Below, piece by piece: positions 23,376 to 35,377 of a stretch of 64,000 nt of DNA. Under the pieces are notes generated by a model. It was given only the letters and a program-made list of their open reading frames with translations. It did no database searches and was not told the origin of the DNA. Position 1 is the stretch's first letter; each line of letters starts with the position of its first letter. The stretch comes from Holothuria scabra (lineage: Eukaryota > Echinodermata > Holothuroidea > Aspidochirotida > Holothuriidae), in contig CM074185.1 in NCBI GenBank assembly GCA_037179385.1, forward strand, positions 13,338,866 to 13,402,865, in the 5' to 3' direction. A program made the position numbers and the translations under genes.

Positions 23376-25887
23376 TGCCTTTCAACGATAAAGTAAGCTA
23401 GCCTACCTAATGTTTACAATTTTATAAGAAAAATCTTGTCCCTTTATCAAAAAGCTTAAAAAAGATAGGCCTAATATCCATACTCTCTCGCTCTTGTAAG
23501 GATATTGGCCAGATCGGCTTTAAGGGTCAAACAACTCCAATATCGCAAAGACAATGCGGGTTTAATCCTCATATGCTGAATCTATAAAATTAAAACCTTT
23601 CCTACAACACAAATATTCCAACTGACATTACCTCTAACTCACAATTCATGAACAAAAAAGATTTTAACTGAAGAATAAGTGTACCCGTTGCATACTGTAA
23701 CTTAAAAATATTAGTGCTTCCATTTAATACAGTATTGTGTGGCAACGTCGCTACTTCTAAGTTCGAATGTCGATAACAAACGTATGGAATTACAACAACT
23801 TTAAACATTTCTAAAAGTAACAGATTTTCCAGTCCTTGTCATGAGGAACCATATTGGCCAACCGTCATCGGACATGCTTTCAGTAATAATTTTTATGTGA
23901 ACATGATATCGATGGGACGAGCCAGTTACTACATGCTGTTGCTCATCAGCAATTCTTGTCCAAGTTGACTCAGGTCAGAGGATTGCAATTATCTTCCCAT
24001 TGCTGATTGATAATCATATTCTAATGCCCTCACATAGCTAGAGCATCGAAGCCCCTATCTGGCGGTCTTTCAGTAGTCAGAGTATATGCAATCAATAAAA
24101 GGTTACTGTACTCAGTGAGGTATGTCACCCTTGAAGGTTAAAGACTTGAACAACAAGCTGAAATACGATAATGGCCAACATCGTTTCCAACATCAGTTTC
24201 ATCCCCGTCACGGTAACCGTCGAAGCCTAACGCAGTTTGGCTTTTCACTGATCGATGTACCCCAGCTTCTGCCAACTAAGTCTCTTTTAGCTCCTTATAT
24301 AATGCCCTCCTTGTGTAGGCACAAACATAATTCCCTGATGGCATATCTTGGTTGGAATTCATAAGTCTGTAACTGGGGTGTTCAAAACACTTTCTGCGCG
24401 GCATTGTATGCTTGCTATAAATTGCAAGTACGTCACATTATGTCGAATACACATATTTTGCTCAATTTTATAGCGGTGCCAACTTGAATCCTAGTCTTCG
24501 AGATACTTAAACAGAATAGTAAATAGGATGAGTCCATACTAATCCAAAACAAAAGCCTCGAACAACTCCTTCCACATTAAAACCTGATTTGGCAGTAACC
24601 TGTCTGCCGAACAGCATTAGGTTAAAAACGCCGATGGTTATTTTGTCTCTTTATATTCCTCGTTTCATCACTAACCCGTGGTAAATGAACATTAGCCTAA
24701 TGTTTTTTCGTTTTCAATATCGTTACGACAAGATGACCAGCGACCACAAGTTTTCAACTTGCATTAAGTTTACTCACAAGGTGGACATCGGGCTAGGTAA
24801 GGCTAGCCATTTAATATTATACTAGAGTAAAATGCAAAGACAGTTTTTCGCGACAAAATATCCCCATGTGATTCTTTGTGAGACCGTCCTCAAAAACTGG
24901 AAGGTAAATGTTAGTCAGGAATCTTTCACACATCGCGGGCTCCCGGTTACGTGAAATCACACGCTGGAAAACGCAGTGTTAACCTGCGGTTTTGTCCTTT
25001 TGTAAACACGGGGTAACACCAGCCATCGAGGGGTACATGAGACCAAGCCTTTTGTGTATACGTACGTGCAATAAACTGTCGTTAAATCCGATTACATGTA
25101 AGCGTCGAGATAGCAAGGTGTTGTGTGCTGAACATTGAAGTAATCAGTAGTTTTCAATGCTTTGGAGAGGTGGCATTAGCTCTCCGATATAAGTCACTTT
25201 TGATAAAGGTTGTCGGCCAACAGTGACTCGTTCAGCCCAACACAGTGTCAGTGAAACGATTTTCACATCTGGTGGCCAAGAGCTTTGACGGGCAGGGGTC
25301 GTATACTTTCTGGCACAAGCAGCAACTCCCCCCCCCAAAAAAACACCCCTCCCACCTGCAAAATAACACATCGATTGGCCCTTACAACTAGAACATTAAA
25401 AGGCGTTAAAATTGAATTTGATAGGCCATAATTTCCCATAGATCGCGGCTTTGTCCCTTCTCGTACTAAAGGAACGATTAATTAGTGTAGAGGCTACGTG
25501 TGTTTTCTAACACAACCATTAAGTGCCCTTTCACAATGTGCGCACATGACTTAAAATCTTATCGAGTTTTGAGTAATAAATCTTCCCACACTCCATTGCC
25601 TTGTGGATTAAGATTTCATTTTGTTTTTCAGCGAGATCACTGTGACAGAAATTGCTTAAATTTATAAGCAACAATTATTGAGCAAACTTAAAGGTTGAAC
25701 TTTTAAAAAATGCGAGGAGGTGACTAGTCCAGCAATGTACCGATCTACAAGGCATTTTGGCCAAACATACGCCTACTAGCCTATACGCTACCGGTCAACT
25801 AGTCGTGGTATTATTCAGTTAGAGGTCCACAGGACCCTTTTGATGAAAGGCTACAATCCCTAGCCGGGAAAATTCTTTGATCCTATA
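23376..25887. other. non-coding, nothing recognised
   Basis: Short frames only. A C-run/A-run stretch at 25327-25345 may mark an old element. No exon signals that I trust. Confidence 0.4.
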
Positions 25888-25957
25888 CAGTGGCGTGTAC
25901 AGGAATTCGAACGTGGGGGACCTGTGATTTCCCCGACTGGCACGGATTTTGATGACC

Positions 25958-25988
<31 letters not shown>

Positions 25989-26266
25989 TTTGTGCAATTC
26001 AGTTCTTGGCGAACGACTCACGACGGCATACTTGTGCTATCCCGAATTTTGGAGGACATTTTTTAAGCTTTGACAACCACTTTTCTGCTCCCACTTGGGC
26101 TGGTGTGTGGCAAAGGTTTAAATGCTCAGTGTGTCTCTTTCAAACTTTTCCCCTTCCTCGCATCCTTAAAATCCACGACTGAGTGACCCCCCCCCCGGCT
26201 GACTTCGGAGGTGGGGGGCCTTTGCCACCTTTTCCCCCTTTTAACATACGCAGGATTCCTACACCC
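25888..26266. mobile_element. hAT-like non-autonomous element
   Basis: Left end CAGTGGCGTGTACAGGAAT and right end, read inward on the other strand, GGGTGTAGGAATCCTGCG form diverged TIRs. The flanking 8-mers ATCCTATA and TTCCTAGA match at six of eight positions. The interior has a T run (about 25960-25985), GC-rich shoulders and no transposase. Confidence 0.6.
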
Positions 26267-26274
26267 TTCCTAGA

Positions 26275-27329
26275 GTCACAACACGCACAGCAGATTGATG
26301 GAGCACTGCTGTTTCATTTTTTATTACTGTGACCCGAAAAGCGTGTATATGCTACTGATACTGATCTTTAATATAAAAAACTAAGCGTTCAGTTTTCTTC
26401 TAATGTCCACAACTTTTTACAACTGTTTCAAAGGTAGTGGCCTTCACCAGGCTCCACGGATTGGTGAATTGAATCTAAATCACTTGAGTTGCGGTGGGAA
26501 CGTAGCTAGACATAATAAACTGAAAAAGTAATTGAATTGGTGCGATAATTTCCTTCCCCCCCCCCCCTTCCTTTCAAAATAAGAATGATAGGGAAAGGGT
26601 GCTTTATCCGTGGAGTATAGCTTCTTATCATTAGCAATTACTAATTGCGCTCAACATGGACCAAGTTGGTTCAGGTAGTAGCTCCATGCTACCTTATTTT
26701 ATCTTGCTTGCTCGGTATTCACTATGATAAAAGAGAATTGAAAGACGTTAAGAAATAGGCGAAAGGTTACATCAGTTCATGTGAGAGATCGAATTATTCG
26801 TTACTTTTAGCGGGGAACTGTTAAGACAATCCCTGCTTTTACTAGAATTTGAATTCGGAGACCATTACACGACCTGCACGTTGGCGAAGTTAGGCAAATC
26901 ATCAATTTCAAAATCATAATGTGACCGGTAGTGAGATTTTGAGTGATTATGAAAGACTGCCGAGCTTGAGTAATAACAGAAACCTTTACGGCTACATACA
27001 CTTTGAGAAATGTAAAAAGTATGATTTAGCGTAACTGCTGAACATCCGAGTCATTTCATAATTATTACCGGTACACACGTAATCCAGAGGAACACCTAAT
27101 TATGGTTGTAAATGTACTTGCCAGCAAAAACAAACAAACAAACAAACACCATGCACGTATGTCAGATCTAGACTGAACATCACCGAAGGATAATTACGTT
27201 GACCACGCCCCGTAGTCAGTTTGGGGGATATATTCCCCATCCTCCAGTCCTCCGGGATCTAGACCCATGGCTACTTCACTTTATACCGGTGTAAAATTAA
27301 TAATAAGAATACCTACAATGATAAAAGGT
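26275..27329. other. non-coding, simple tracts
   Basis: Contains a C run near 26558-26570 and a short (AAAC)n at 27128-27148. No gene seen. Confidence 0.4.
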
Positions 27330-27540
27330 GGAAAGTAGTGATAAGAACTTTTTTGACAAAAGTGGTTGACAGTCGCTACAAAAATGTTGACATAATCGCG
27401 GACTGAACAGTGACTCTGTTGCAACTCCCTGGTCAATCATAATCACTGAGTTGTGATTTTTGTGACAGACAGTGGTAACCCTGACAAAATTGTGACAAAA
27501 GTGGTGAGTGGTGACAAAATTGGTTGATTTTAACAATAGT
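27330..27540. repeat. degenerate GTGACAAAAGTGG-type minisatellite
   Basis: Words such as TGACAAAAGTGG, GTGACAAAATTG and GTGGTGACAAAATTGG recur several times with imperfect spacing; the inverted form TTTTTGTGACAG also occurs. Likely an old internally repetitive element. Confidence 0.45.
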
Positions 27541-30500
27541 GGGAGTTGCTTCGTTTGTCACACAATTTGATGGTCATGTTTTCACTGCATGAGTGATCAG
27601 GCTATTGCGCTAAAAGTTAAACTATCCTATCCTAAACAGGGGCGCAGTAGATTTTTTCAACGGGGCGATATGTGGGGCGATGCGGGGTTTCAACCAGAGA
27701 CTTGCAACAGAACTTTGAGTGTTTGAGTGAAGGACGGGGTTAATCATGACAAATACACAAATTGTGCAAATGTCGTGCATGTCAAGTCGAAGAGCGAAAC
27801 CCAAAACGGGGTACTGGTGGGATCCTGGGGCAAAGTCCATGTGAAATTCAGAGGCCGAGGCCTAAAGCTCATGGGGTTTAATGCTCCAGAAGCCCGATGA
27901 AGACTTTTAAGGGTTACAATATCAGATGTAATGTTCTTAGACGCTTTTACATTTATACACTAATAAAAAAGTTAAAGGTATTGATTGAAGTAAAGGTTGA
28001 ACGATTAACTGGCGTGCGAAAATTGTGGCAGTTTGAAAAACATTTTTAATAGACCCACGACTAGTTCTAAGGTACCCTCTCCCTAACCATGCAGGAACAT
28101 AGTTTGTGCTTGGGGAAAATCTGAAAAGAATGGGCATACGCCCCCATCTCCCCACTATTCAACGGTAGTAGTACCACTGAGACGGGACAGTGTATACCTT
28201 GACCATTGCGAACGAAGCGAGTAGACGTTTTGCATTAGAACTCACGTTTCAACAATCCAATTAACATTGAGGTGGTTTTTAAAGATAAAACCAGAATGCA
28301 AGGCATTCATACTCGCGAATGAGACGGTCTAACGGTTCTAGTGAAATTGACAGAGTTGCTAAATTTTAGCCACTCCCTGATACGAACAGGTAGTAGATGG
28401 TGAATTTGTTATGATGAGGAGGTTTGCGCATTTCAGAAAAGGATATCAGTATTGAAAATTTATACAGGTGTATTTATGTGAGGTGAGGGAAACAGAAATG
28501 TTTATGCTACAAGCTCGACGTTTAGAAAAGTACATATGAGTGATACGTATATATGATGTTAAAATTGACTAAACAAAACAGGTGTGGATGATATTTTCTA
28601 CTAGATCTAGAAAACAGACGTGTTTAGATTGCAGAAGAATTGTTTTATTAATAATTCCCGACCGTAGCCAAAACTGTCAGAATTTCACACATATTATTGG
28701 TAGTTCAAAATATCAAAATTTCCTCACGAATGACAATTTCATTTTTTTAAACTTCCTTAGTGTTCTCAGTATTGTTCGAGGGCAGTGCTTATTACGGTTC
28801 GGCAGTTCAACCGGATCACCTGTATGTATATGCATCGCATGATCACCAACATAGTGAGCATATACTTTCAGATCAGAAGAGATGTAACTTAGCAATCATC
28901 TCGAGTGGCTAATGAATAGAGAGAGATAACTACGCAGTCTTTTATTTTGCTACTCCCTCGTCAGAGATCTCTCTTCCCATTCCTACTATAATTGTCAACA
29001 ACATAAACAGTACCGGTATAAAATTTCTCACCTTCCTCTTCTTTCTTTGGTTGGATAAGTGCGCAGCTAGAAAGTCTTTCCCTTACAGTATGGTTGCTCA
29101 AAGGAACCGTTTTAAATTTGTCTTACAGGATTCCTAAATCTAATTATGCCATGCCGCCAAGCACAGCCACCAATGAAAAGAATCTAATGTGAGAATATTT
29201 AGAAAATGTAAAACAAAAAAAAAACTTGGGTTGAGGTTAACTAAGTTATTTAGATGCGGCTAAGCAAATAAAGCCCTGCCCATGGCCCATATTTGACTTT
29301 CCACTGAAACACATCAAACTCTCGAAATGGCCTTTTTAAGCCGCGGTAGCACTTGATATCATCAACTGTATCACATGTCGTTCGGCTGATCATGTGGTCA
29401 CCGGCAAAGCAAGCGCATATTGGTAAGGGTGATTTAAGTTTCAGTTGAAACGTCTAGGTCAGAAGAAAACTACGCAGTAACTATTGCGCAATTTTCGCAT
29501 CCGGGAGACTACGTTATCTTATCCGTTCTCTATTCCTAACCCTCTGTGACGGTCTTCCATTTTGAACAAAATAAAATATAACTTAAGTTTGTCGCTCTTG
29601 TTACAGTTGTAACTTCCTTGGACATGAAAAGAAATCACCCGTTCAATGTATTTTCTTACAACAACGCCGGAACTTTCACGTCAAAAGATTGCTCGGATGT
29701 TTCAAATTGTAAGAAAAGAAGGGTAGCGACCATGTAATAAAGAACGGCAGTTGACAAAAACTATAGAAAGGGATTCTGAGAACCCCATATAGTCGCTCCC
29801 TGGTAGTTCCAAGAACCATGTAATTGAAATATCCCTGAACTAATATGCCTCATCGTGTGGTGAAACCAGAGACATCCTTAAATAAATTATCTGTTTTCAT
29901 GGTCAACGCTTTTTAATTTACAAACATTACAAAGTAACAAAACCAGCAAGGCACAGAATAAAAACACTGTAACAAGTCCATAAAGCGGCTACTATACTTC
30001 GCATTCGCTCGTAACAATAGAACCAATCCAACCAAAGAGAACGGTGAACACGCTGAGTTTGTAAGTTTGGGAAAAAATGAGAGAAGACCATGAAGACACA
30101 TACATTATAGCTGACTGCTATGATGACTTCCTGGTGTTTCAATACAAGTTTGGGTGACTATTTTCAGATTTTAAGGGGAAAGGACATATTTATGTAAAGT
30201 AAAAGTCGGATCTGCGTTGGAATTTGACAAAATTTTCATGTGTAGAAAGCAAGTTATGCTATCCGGGCTGATTATCGTGGACACTGTCCTACTTTTTTAA
30301 AGTTAGGGAATTATCCATATTTGTCGGGATGGCACACCTCTTGAACATAAACTGGATTATTGCATACTATGTATCACAAAAACTTTATTTTCTATCAAGT
30401 CCTCCCGACTCTCTGGCAAAAAGCCGTTCGACGAGACCAAAACTTACGCGTTTTGACTTTACGCCAAAACCTTTCCTTCAGCATACTAGATCTTAATACA

Positions 30501-30914
30501 CACATTTTACGGCCCAAGTGCAGAAGTACCTTGATTCTAAATACCCAGTTCATTAGTCTACTGTACACAAGGCTTAGTTACAATTTCAAGTTCCGCTTGA
30601 ATTCAGTACGGCCGAAGTAGAAACGTAATACAGGCTACTACTTACATCACTTGCTTTTCACGAGTTCAAGTTTATCTTTAAAGAAAGGAATGAATGGAGG
30701 AGTATAAATTACTCAAATGAATCCTTTAACACGCACCATCGGCTTTGATTATGAACAGCTGCATACAGTACGACCACGATGCTGTTACGTAATAATTTCA
30801 TGGCAGGATGCACACGGTAAGGGTGACAAAAGAAGGATACATCAGATAAAGCAAGATAAAGGTCGAAGCTAATTGTTAAAACTCCGACCAGCTTAGGCCA
30901 ATTGTTGGTCATAC
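27541..30914. other. non-coding, possible hAT-like end at 27637
   Basis: CAGGGGCGCAGTAGATTTT at 27637 looks like a hAT-type terminus, but I could not find its partner. The rest has only short frames without features. Confidence 0.35.
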
Positions 30915-30950
30915 CAAGGAGGTTCTACCTTGTACCGTAGAACCTCCGTG
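30915..30950. mobile_element. 36-bp palindrome of the CAGGGAG type, aged
   Basis: Arms CAAGGAGGTTCTAC and GTAGAACCTCCGTG pair with one mismatch around an 8-nt loop. The flanks GTCATAC and GTCAAAA agree at five of seven positions. Placed in the same group as 13589 with lower confidence. Confidence 0.5.
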
Positions 30951-31093
30951 GTCAAAAAAGGGGGAAGAAATCAAAATCTGATATTTCTCCGATATCGAAA
31001 AAGTCACCGTGACGTTCAACTTCAATATGATTACAAGTCACGTAGTAGCCTTATAGCACAGGAGGAGTACTGGCCCTGTGCCTAGACTCCAAT

Positions 31094-31210
31094 CAGCGGC
31101 GTAACTACAGGGATCCCCACAAAAGCTAGTCATCCCCACTCTTCCCATGCTGTGCCCTGCTTTTTTCTTATCTGCCACCTCCCCCGCCCCCCCCCCCAAA
31201 AAAAAAATAA
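31094..31210. repeat. hAT-like fragment
   Basis: Starts CAGCGGCGTAACTACAGGG, like a hAT terminus, and runs into a C/A homopolymer pair. No matching right end found. Confidence 0.35.
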
Positions 31211-31439
31211 TCTCGATAGTCATAATGGATGATTGCCTATAGCTACACATCCCCACCATGCATCTACATCTCTAGATAGTTTCGTTCATGTCTTGGAGCT
31301 ACAACATTCTAAAATTTATGTTCAATTATTCATAGACTACACTGTTGCTGTTGTGCAAGGCTGTATGTATAGGTCCAATCATTGATTGCCTATAGTTGAG
31401 TATGAATTGGCTGTATAAGGTATCTTCACAACTCTCGAC

Positions 31440-31745
31440 GGTGAGAATCCGGCATTCCGGACGCAACATCGCGGTCGCGATAAAGCAACACTTCCTCAAA
31501 GATTGACTTCGACATTTTCGGCTATCTAAATTTAGCGTGAGTTTTCAAAATTTTCTTCACGCTCCGGGTCACCTTGTGGTGCCTTCCACTTAGTCTTTCG
31601 GACAGGATGCCACATTTCACGTACTTTTCCGGCTGTGTCATAGGTTGTGTTTTTCACTATGCCAATTGAAGTTGTCAGGACCCCCACCGGGGCTTTGCCC
31701 CTGAACCCCACCAGAGGCCCTAAGGGGGACCCGGGACCTTACCCG
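31440..31745. repeat. old GC-rich repeat with GGGGCTTTGCCCC core
   Basis: CACCGGGGCTTTGCCCCTGA and AAGGGGGACCCGGGACC resemble 32984-33015 (GGGGCTTCGCCCGGACCCC). The preceding text (TTTTCTTCACGCTCCGGGT) resembles 46440-46465. A decayed dispersed element, not coding. Confidence 0.4.
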
Positions 31746-32374
31746 TTGAGACTAGCGCTAAAATAAGCAATAAAAATCCGAATGAGAGGGGGAAAGGGGA
31801 ACCCCTTTCAGGACAGGGAACAATCAAACCTTGAAAACTCTGAATTGAAACATATGCTATACTTTCGCTTTCAATTGGAAACCACGAAGCCAACAGCAGT
31901 TCCTGACATCCCCAATATACTATTCACCTACATATCCTTTATCAGTCACTGTTTTGCGTTTAGCAAACAATGCAATCGGGAGATTCATCATTTGCCCCCA
32001 CATAACAATTCCTGGGCACGCCACTGGCACCACATGCATATGCAATCAGATGAACTAACTGTTGGCCTGCAAAATAGATGTCAGCCATTGCGTAGTCAGT
32101 AGACGTTAGCTATGCCAGTTTTACCGTATGTGCTAAGATGTCAACGCAGACTGTGTACGCATAGCTCTTCGGCTCACATGCCTCCACTAAAAAATCGAAT
32201 ATCCAGCTCATTGATGCGCTCTGCTTATAACAGCTTGTCAGTTGTCAATTTTCTAAGCCCAAAGTAACGCCTTGTTGGCCTGGGCAATGCCATTACTGCT
32301 GAGGAGTCACAATTTTTGAAAATTTTCTTCGCCCAACAAATGGTAGCTTCGCTTAGATAGTCTTTCCGGTAGAT
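31746..32374. other. non-coding, nothing recognised
   Basis: An open frame at 31782-32102 shows no domain and biased composition only; not called. Confidence 0.35.
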
Positions 32375-32375
32375 A

Positions 32376-32386
32376 CCCCCCCCCCT

Positions 32387-32420
<34 letters not shown>
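32376..32420 (+). repeat. C run followed by (CA)n
   Basis: About 12 C residues, CTCC, then roughly 17 CA units. The same architecture recurs at 41406-41438. Confidence 0.9.
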
Positions 32421-32424
<4 letters not shown>

Positions 32425-32979
32425 GGAAGCTCACACACTGCGACTCAGGTATGTTTATTATGCAACCTAACACGAATATCGATCGAGCTCACTCTTTATA
32501 TTCTCGGAAACGTTACGACTATATTAGCATCTTTTGGCAACCAATCGACCAGCAAATCTCCATTTTGCAACGACTCGATAAGTCACTCAATGCTGAGCTA
32601 AATAGAGCCGTACAAGTAGGAGGCAAAATTATCGGCTTGAAAATAGCCGCTACTACGTTTCAATTTTCCGTCAAGAGGGGGGGAGGGGGGGGGGGGCTCG
32701 TAATGGATATTTGTTGTCTGGGTGTAACCACTCCGGACAACAAATAATGTAACACTTTTTTGCCCCAGGAAAATATTCCTGTGTGAGTCAGTGATTATGT
32801 ATCACTGACAATTTTCAGACGAGCTAGCTAAAACAGGAAAGCGCACAATTGTACTAACTTTGTGATCAAAATAGCCCCTTTTCCGAAGGAAAATGTACTA
32901 AAACACCCTGAAAGGACAAAACACTGGAAAGTTTCCCTCCCAAAACAATTTTTCTGAAGATCCTGAAATACGAAAATCC

Positions 32980-33400
32980 AAATCCGGGGCTTCGCCCGGA
33001 CCCCAAGGAGCCCCTACACTCTAAAAAAGTTGGTTAAAAAAACTAACCAACACTGGTCAAGTAAGTCAAATACCTGAAATTGGTTAAAGTTTACCCAATA
33101 GTTGTTGATTAATGGGTTATCCAAGAGGTTTTTTAATTACCACTTAATTGGGTAACCAGCTTGTGGGGCAACCAAATAAACAACACATATTGGGAAAAAC
33201 TTAACCCAATTTCAGGTATTTGACATACGTGACCAGTGTTGGCGAACTTTTTTAACCAACATTTTTAGAGTGTAGACCGACCGACCCCTGAACCCGACCT
33301 ATTTGGGCCTTCGCGGGGCTTCTCGATCTGCGCTCTCGGCGCACGCTACGTGCGGACAGCATACGTTTCGCACCCAGCTCTCTCAATTAGAGAGTTGCGC
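32980..33400. repeat. old GC-rich repeat split by a MITE
   Basis: GGGGCTTCGCCCGGACCCCA before 33016 and GACCCCTGAACCCGACC after 33276 appear to be one repeat interrupted by the 256-bp element described next. The right part continues CpG-rich to about 33360. Confidence 0.45.
33017..33272. mobile_element. CACTCTAAAAA-ended foldback MITE, TA duplication
   Basis: Termini CACTCTAAAAAAGTTGGTTA and the inverse of TAACCAACATTTTTAGAGTG, flanked by TA at 33015-33016 and 33273-33274. The inverted arms extend about 85-90 bp (shared CAACACTGGTCA and TCAAATACCTGAAATTGG), so the element is nearly a full palindrome. It shares its ends with 13289-14533 and 56590-56820. Confidence 0.88.
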
Positions 33401-34616
33401 CCCTGATGTCCAAGATTTCGACCTTGGAGTCACAACTTTATCCGATTCATACAAAAGACTGTAACAAGTGTCCCGCGGGAGGAACGTACAAGCCCTGGAG
33501 GGGCCCAGGGAAAAGGGTCCGAATTGAGAAAATCTTTCGAAGTCCATGCCATTTAAATAAACATGACTGGGTGAATATTTCTTCTACCTGTCTACAGGCT
33601 TTATTGATCAAGTTGAATTTTAGATTCGAATTCCGCACAATGCGGCCGCGAGTGACACAAATCTGCTTGCACGTAGGATACGGGTCGGATATCGACTAAT
33701 GTGGCGAGCATGCTATACTTCTAGTACTCTGTTTGGTTATGGCGTACCTGTAAATTTGGAACGCATATTAATCATAGTCTCGCAAAGTGAAACTATAAAA
33801 CTTTATTTTCCAATAGACCGGAAGCTACTTACATACCTATCATGGTGGCATTTGTAATTCAGTCATAATATTATGACTTATTGAAAAAAAATTCATGGGT
33901 AAATAGTGAAAGGACCGCCTATACAGATGCGTATTTAAAATCATCCTTTCGTGGCGGGTAAATGAATATACTAGAACCCCTCCCCAACACCCACAGATTG
34001 CTGAGAACATAGAGTACGTGCCCGTTAAACATAATCAAATCTTAATTTGACCTGGGACAACGTTAGTCGAACTTCAACAGCACTTGTTCCTTATCACATA
34101 GACAGACTATCCCCAGCCCTACCTCACAGTCTTGCGCAAAGCTTTATACGACTAATTGTAGAATATTGGCAAAAGTTCGCAGGCAAGCCAGATTATGCCG
34201 ACTAAACAGGTGAAAAGTTGTACAGGTGTATAGCTGCGGAAAGTTGTACAGGTGTGTAGATTGCCCCAAACTTGACCCGAAAACCATCTTCTGACCTGTC
34301 ATTTTTTTATGTAAAGTTATGTTTCTAATAGTTATTAGGAGGCTGAAAGGGGATGTATTCGGGTGGCCCAGGTATGTACAAGTGGTCACTACTTTGCAGC
34401 TTACAATCTGAGCCACAGTAAATTGTGTGAAACTTGAAAGGGTTGGCTTACACTGCCATTGACCCGAAATTTGGGTAAATGTAGAGAGAAAGAAAAAATA
34501 TCTGGTTAAATCGGGTAGCTTTTACTCCATTACCATAGTCGAAGATCTCGGGGAAAAGGGGACTAGCCCAAACATTAAATTTCAAGTTTCAACCATGTGG
34601 TACTCGGGGTCTGATC
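33401..34616. other. non-coding, nothing recognised
   Basis: Frames at 33406-33699 (both strands) lack recognisable features. Confidence 0.35.
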
Positions 34617-34885
34617 AATATTCCCAAGGGGCATTATTCCAAAGGTTCATTATTTCGAATTAAACATATGAATCGCTATCCCGAAGGGTTGTGATTCCGA
34701 CAGAAGGGCCGTTATTCCGAATCAAACATTAGGACCATTTTTCCTAACGTTTGTTATTCTGTTATTACGAATCTAACATTTAGGACCGTTATGCCTAAGG
34801 TTCAATATCCGGAATGTGAAACTTGAACCGTTATCATTCCGAAGATTCGTTATTCCGAAGGGTCTTTATTCCGACTAGAGGATCA
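34617..34885 (+). repeat. degenerate array of GTTATTCCGAAGG-like words
   Basis: Around ten variants of (G)TTATTCCGAAGG(G/T)TC, e.g. CCGTTATTCCGAAT, TTCGTTATTCCGAAGG and GGTCTTTATTCCGA, spaced 20-45 bp. The inverse, CCTTCGGAATAATGAAC, appears once at about 35291-35307. The internal words change faster than the core, as in an old minisatellite. Confidence 0.7.
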
Positions 34886-35337
34886 GGTTCAAATATTCTG
34901 AACTATTCCCAAATTATCACCCAATAACTCAAAGTCAGTATCGTGATTACGGCGTGTGGACAGACCTTCACCTCACAGGTTAGACTCAAAAGACTCACCA
35001 GGGTCCTGATATGCATGGAGGCAGGGAGCCACTGCTCACTGAGATTTTTAACCTGTTCATACAAGTTTGGCCTTGAAAAGATAAACACTACAAAGTGGAA
35101 GGTTGCACATTTTATTGTCCAGATTATTATTTCATGCCCTTTGAACCCGGAAAATCAGGTTTAAGGGTCCTTTTGCCATAATTTTATTAGACAAATTCGG
35201 GACAGAGTCAATGAAGTCCTTTTGGCCCGGTGTCACGAGCGCAAAACCGGAACTTGTCTTGTTCGGAGAGATATTCATTCGGAAAACGACCCTTCGGAAT
35301 AATGAACAACAACCATGGAACTCCGTGCCTGCTCATG
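34886..35337. other. non-coding between repeats
   Basis: No gene seen. A look-alike hairpin, CAGGGAGCCACTGCTCACTG at 35022, has no flanking duplication and is not called. Confidence 0.35.
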
Positions 35338-35344
35338 ATCTCTC

Positions 35345-35370
35345 CAGGGAGTTGCTAGAGCAACTCCTTG
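35345..35370. mobile_element. 26-bp palindrome with perfect 7-bp flanking repeat
   Basis: Arms CAGGGAGTTGCT and AGCAACTCCTTG (one mismatch) meet at a 2-nt centre. ATCTCTC stands directly on both sides (35338-35344 and 35371-35377). It has the same terminal wording and duplication length as 13589, 46765 and 61368, but different inner stem bases. Confidence 0.72.
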
Positions 35371-35377
35371 ATCTCTC

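Noticed and set aside
27637..27840. Complete hAT element starting CAGGGGCGCAG
   Set aside because: No matching right terminus or 8-bp duplication could be found.
28351..28379. CAGAGTTGCTAAATTTTAGCCACTCCCTG as a decayed palindrome of the same group
   Set aside because: Pairing needs gaps and the 7-bp flanks agree at only three positions; kept out for lack of support.
35022..35041. CAGGGAGCCACTGCTCACTG as another tiny palindrome
   Set aside because: The stem is short and the flanks ATGGAGG and AGATTTT do not match.
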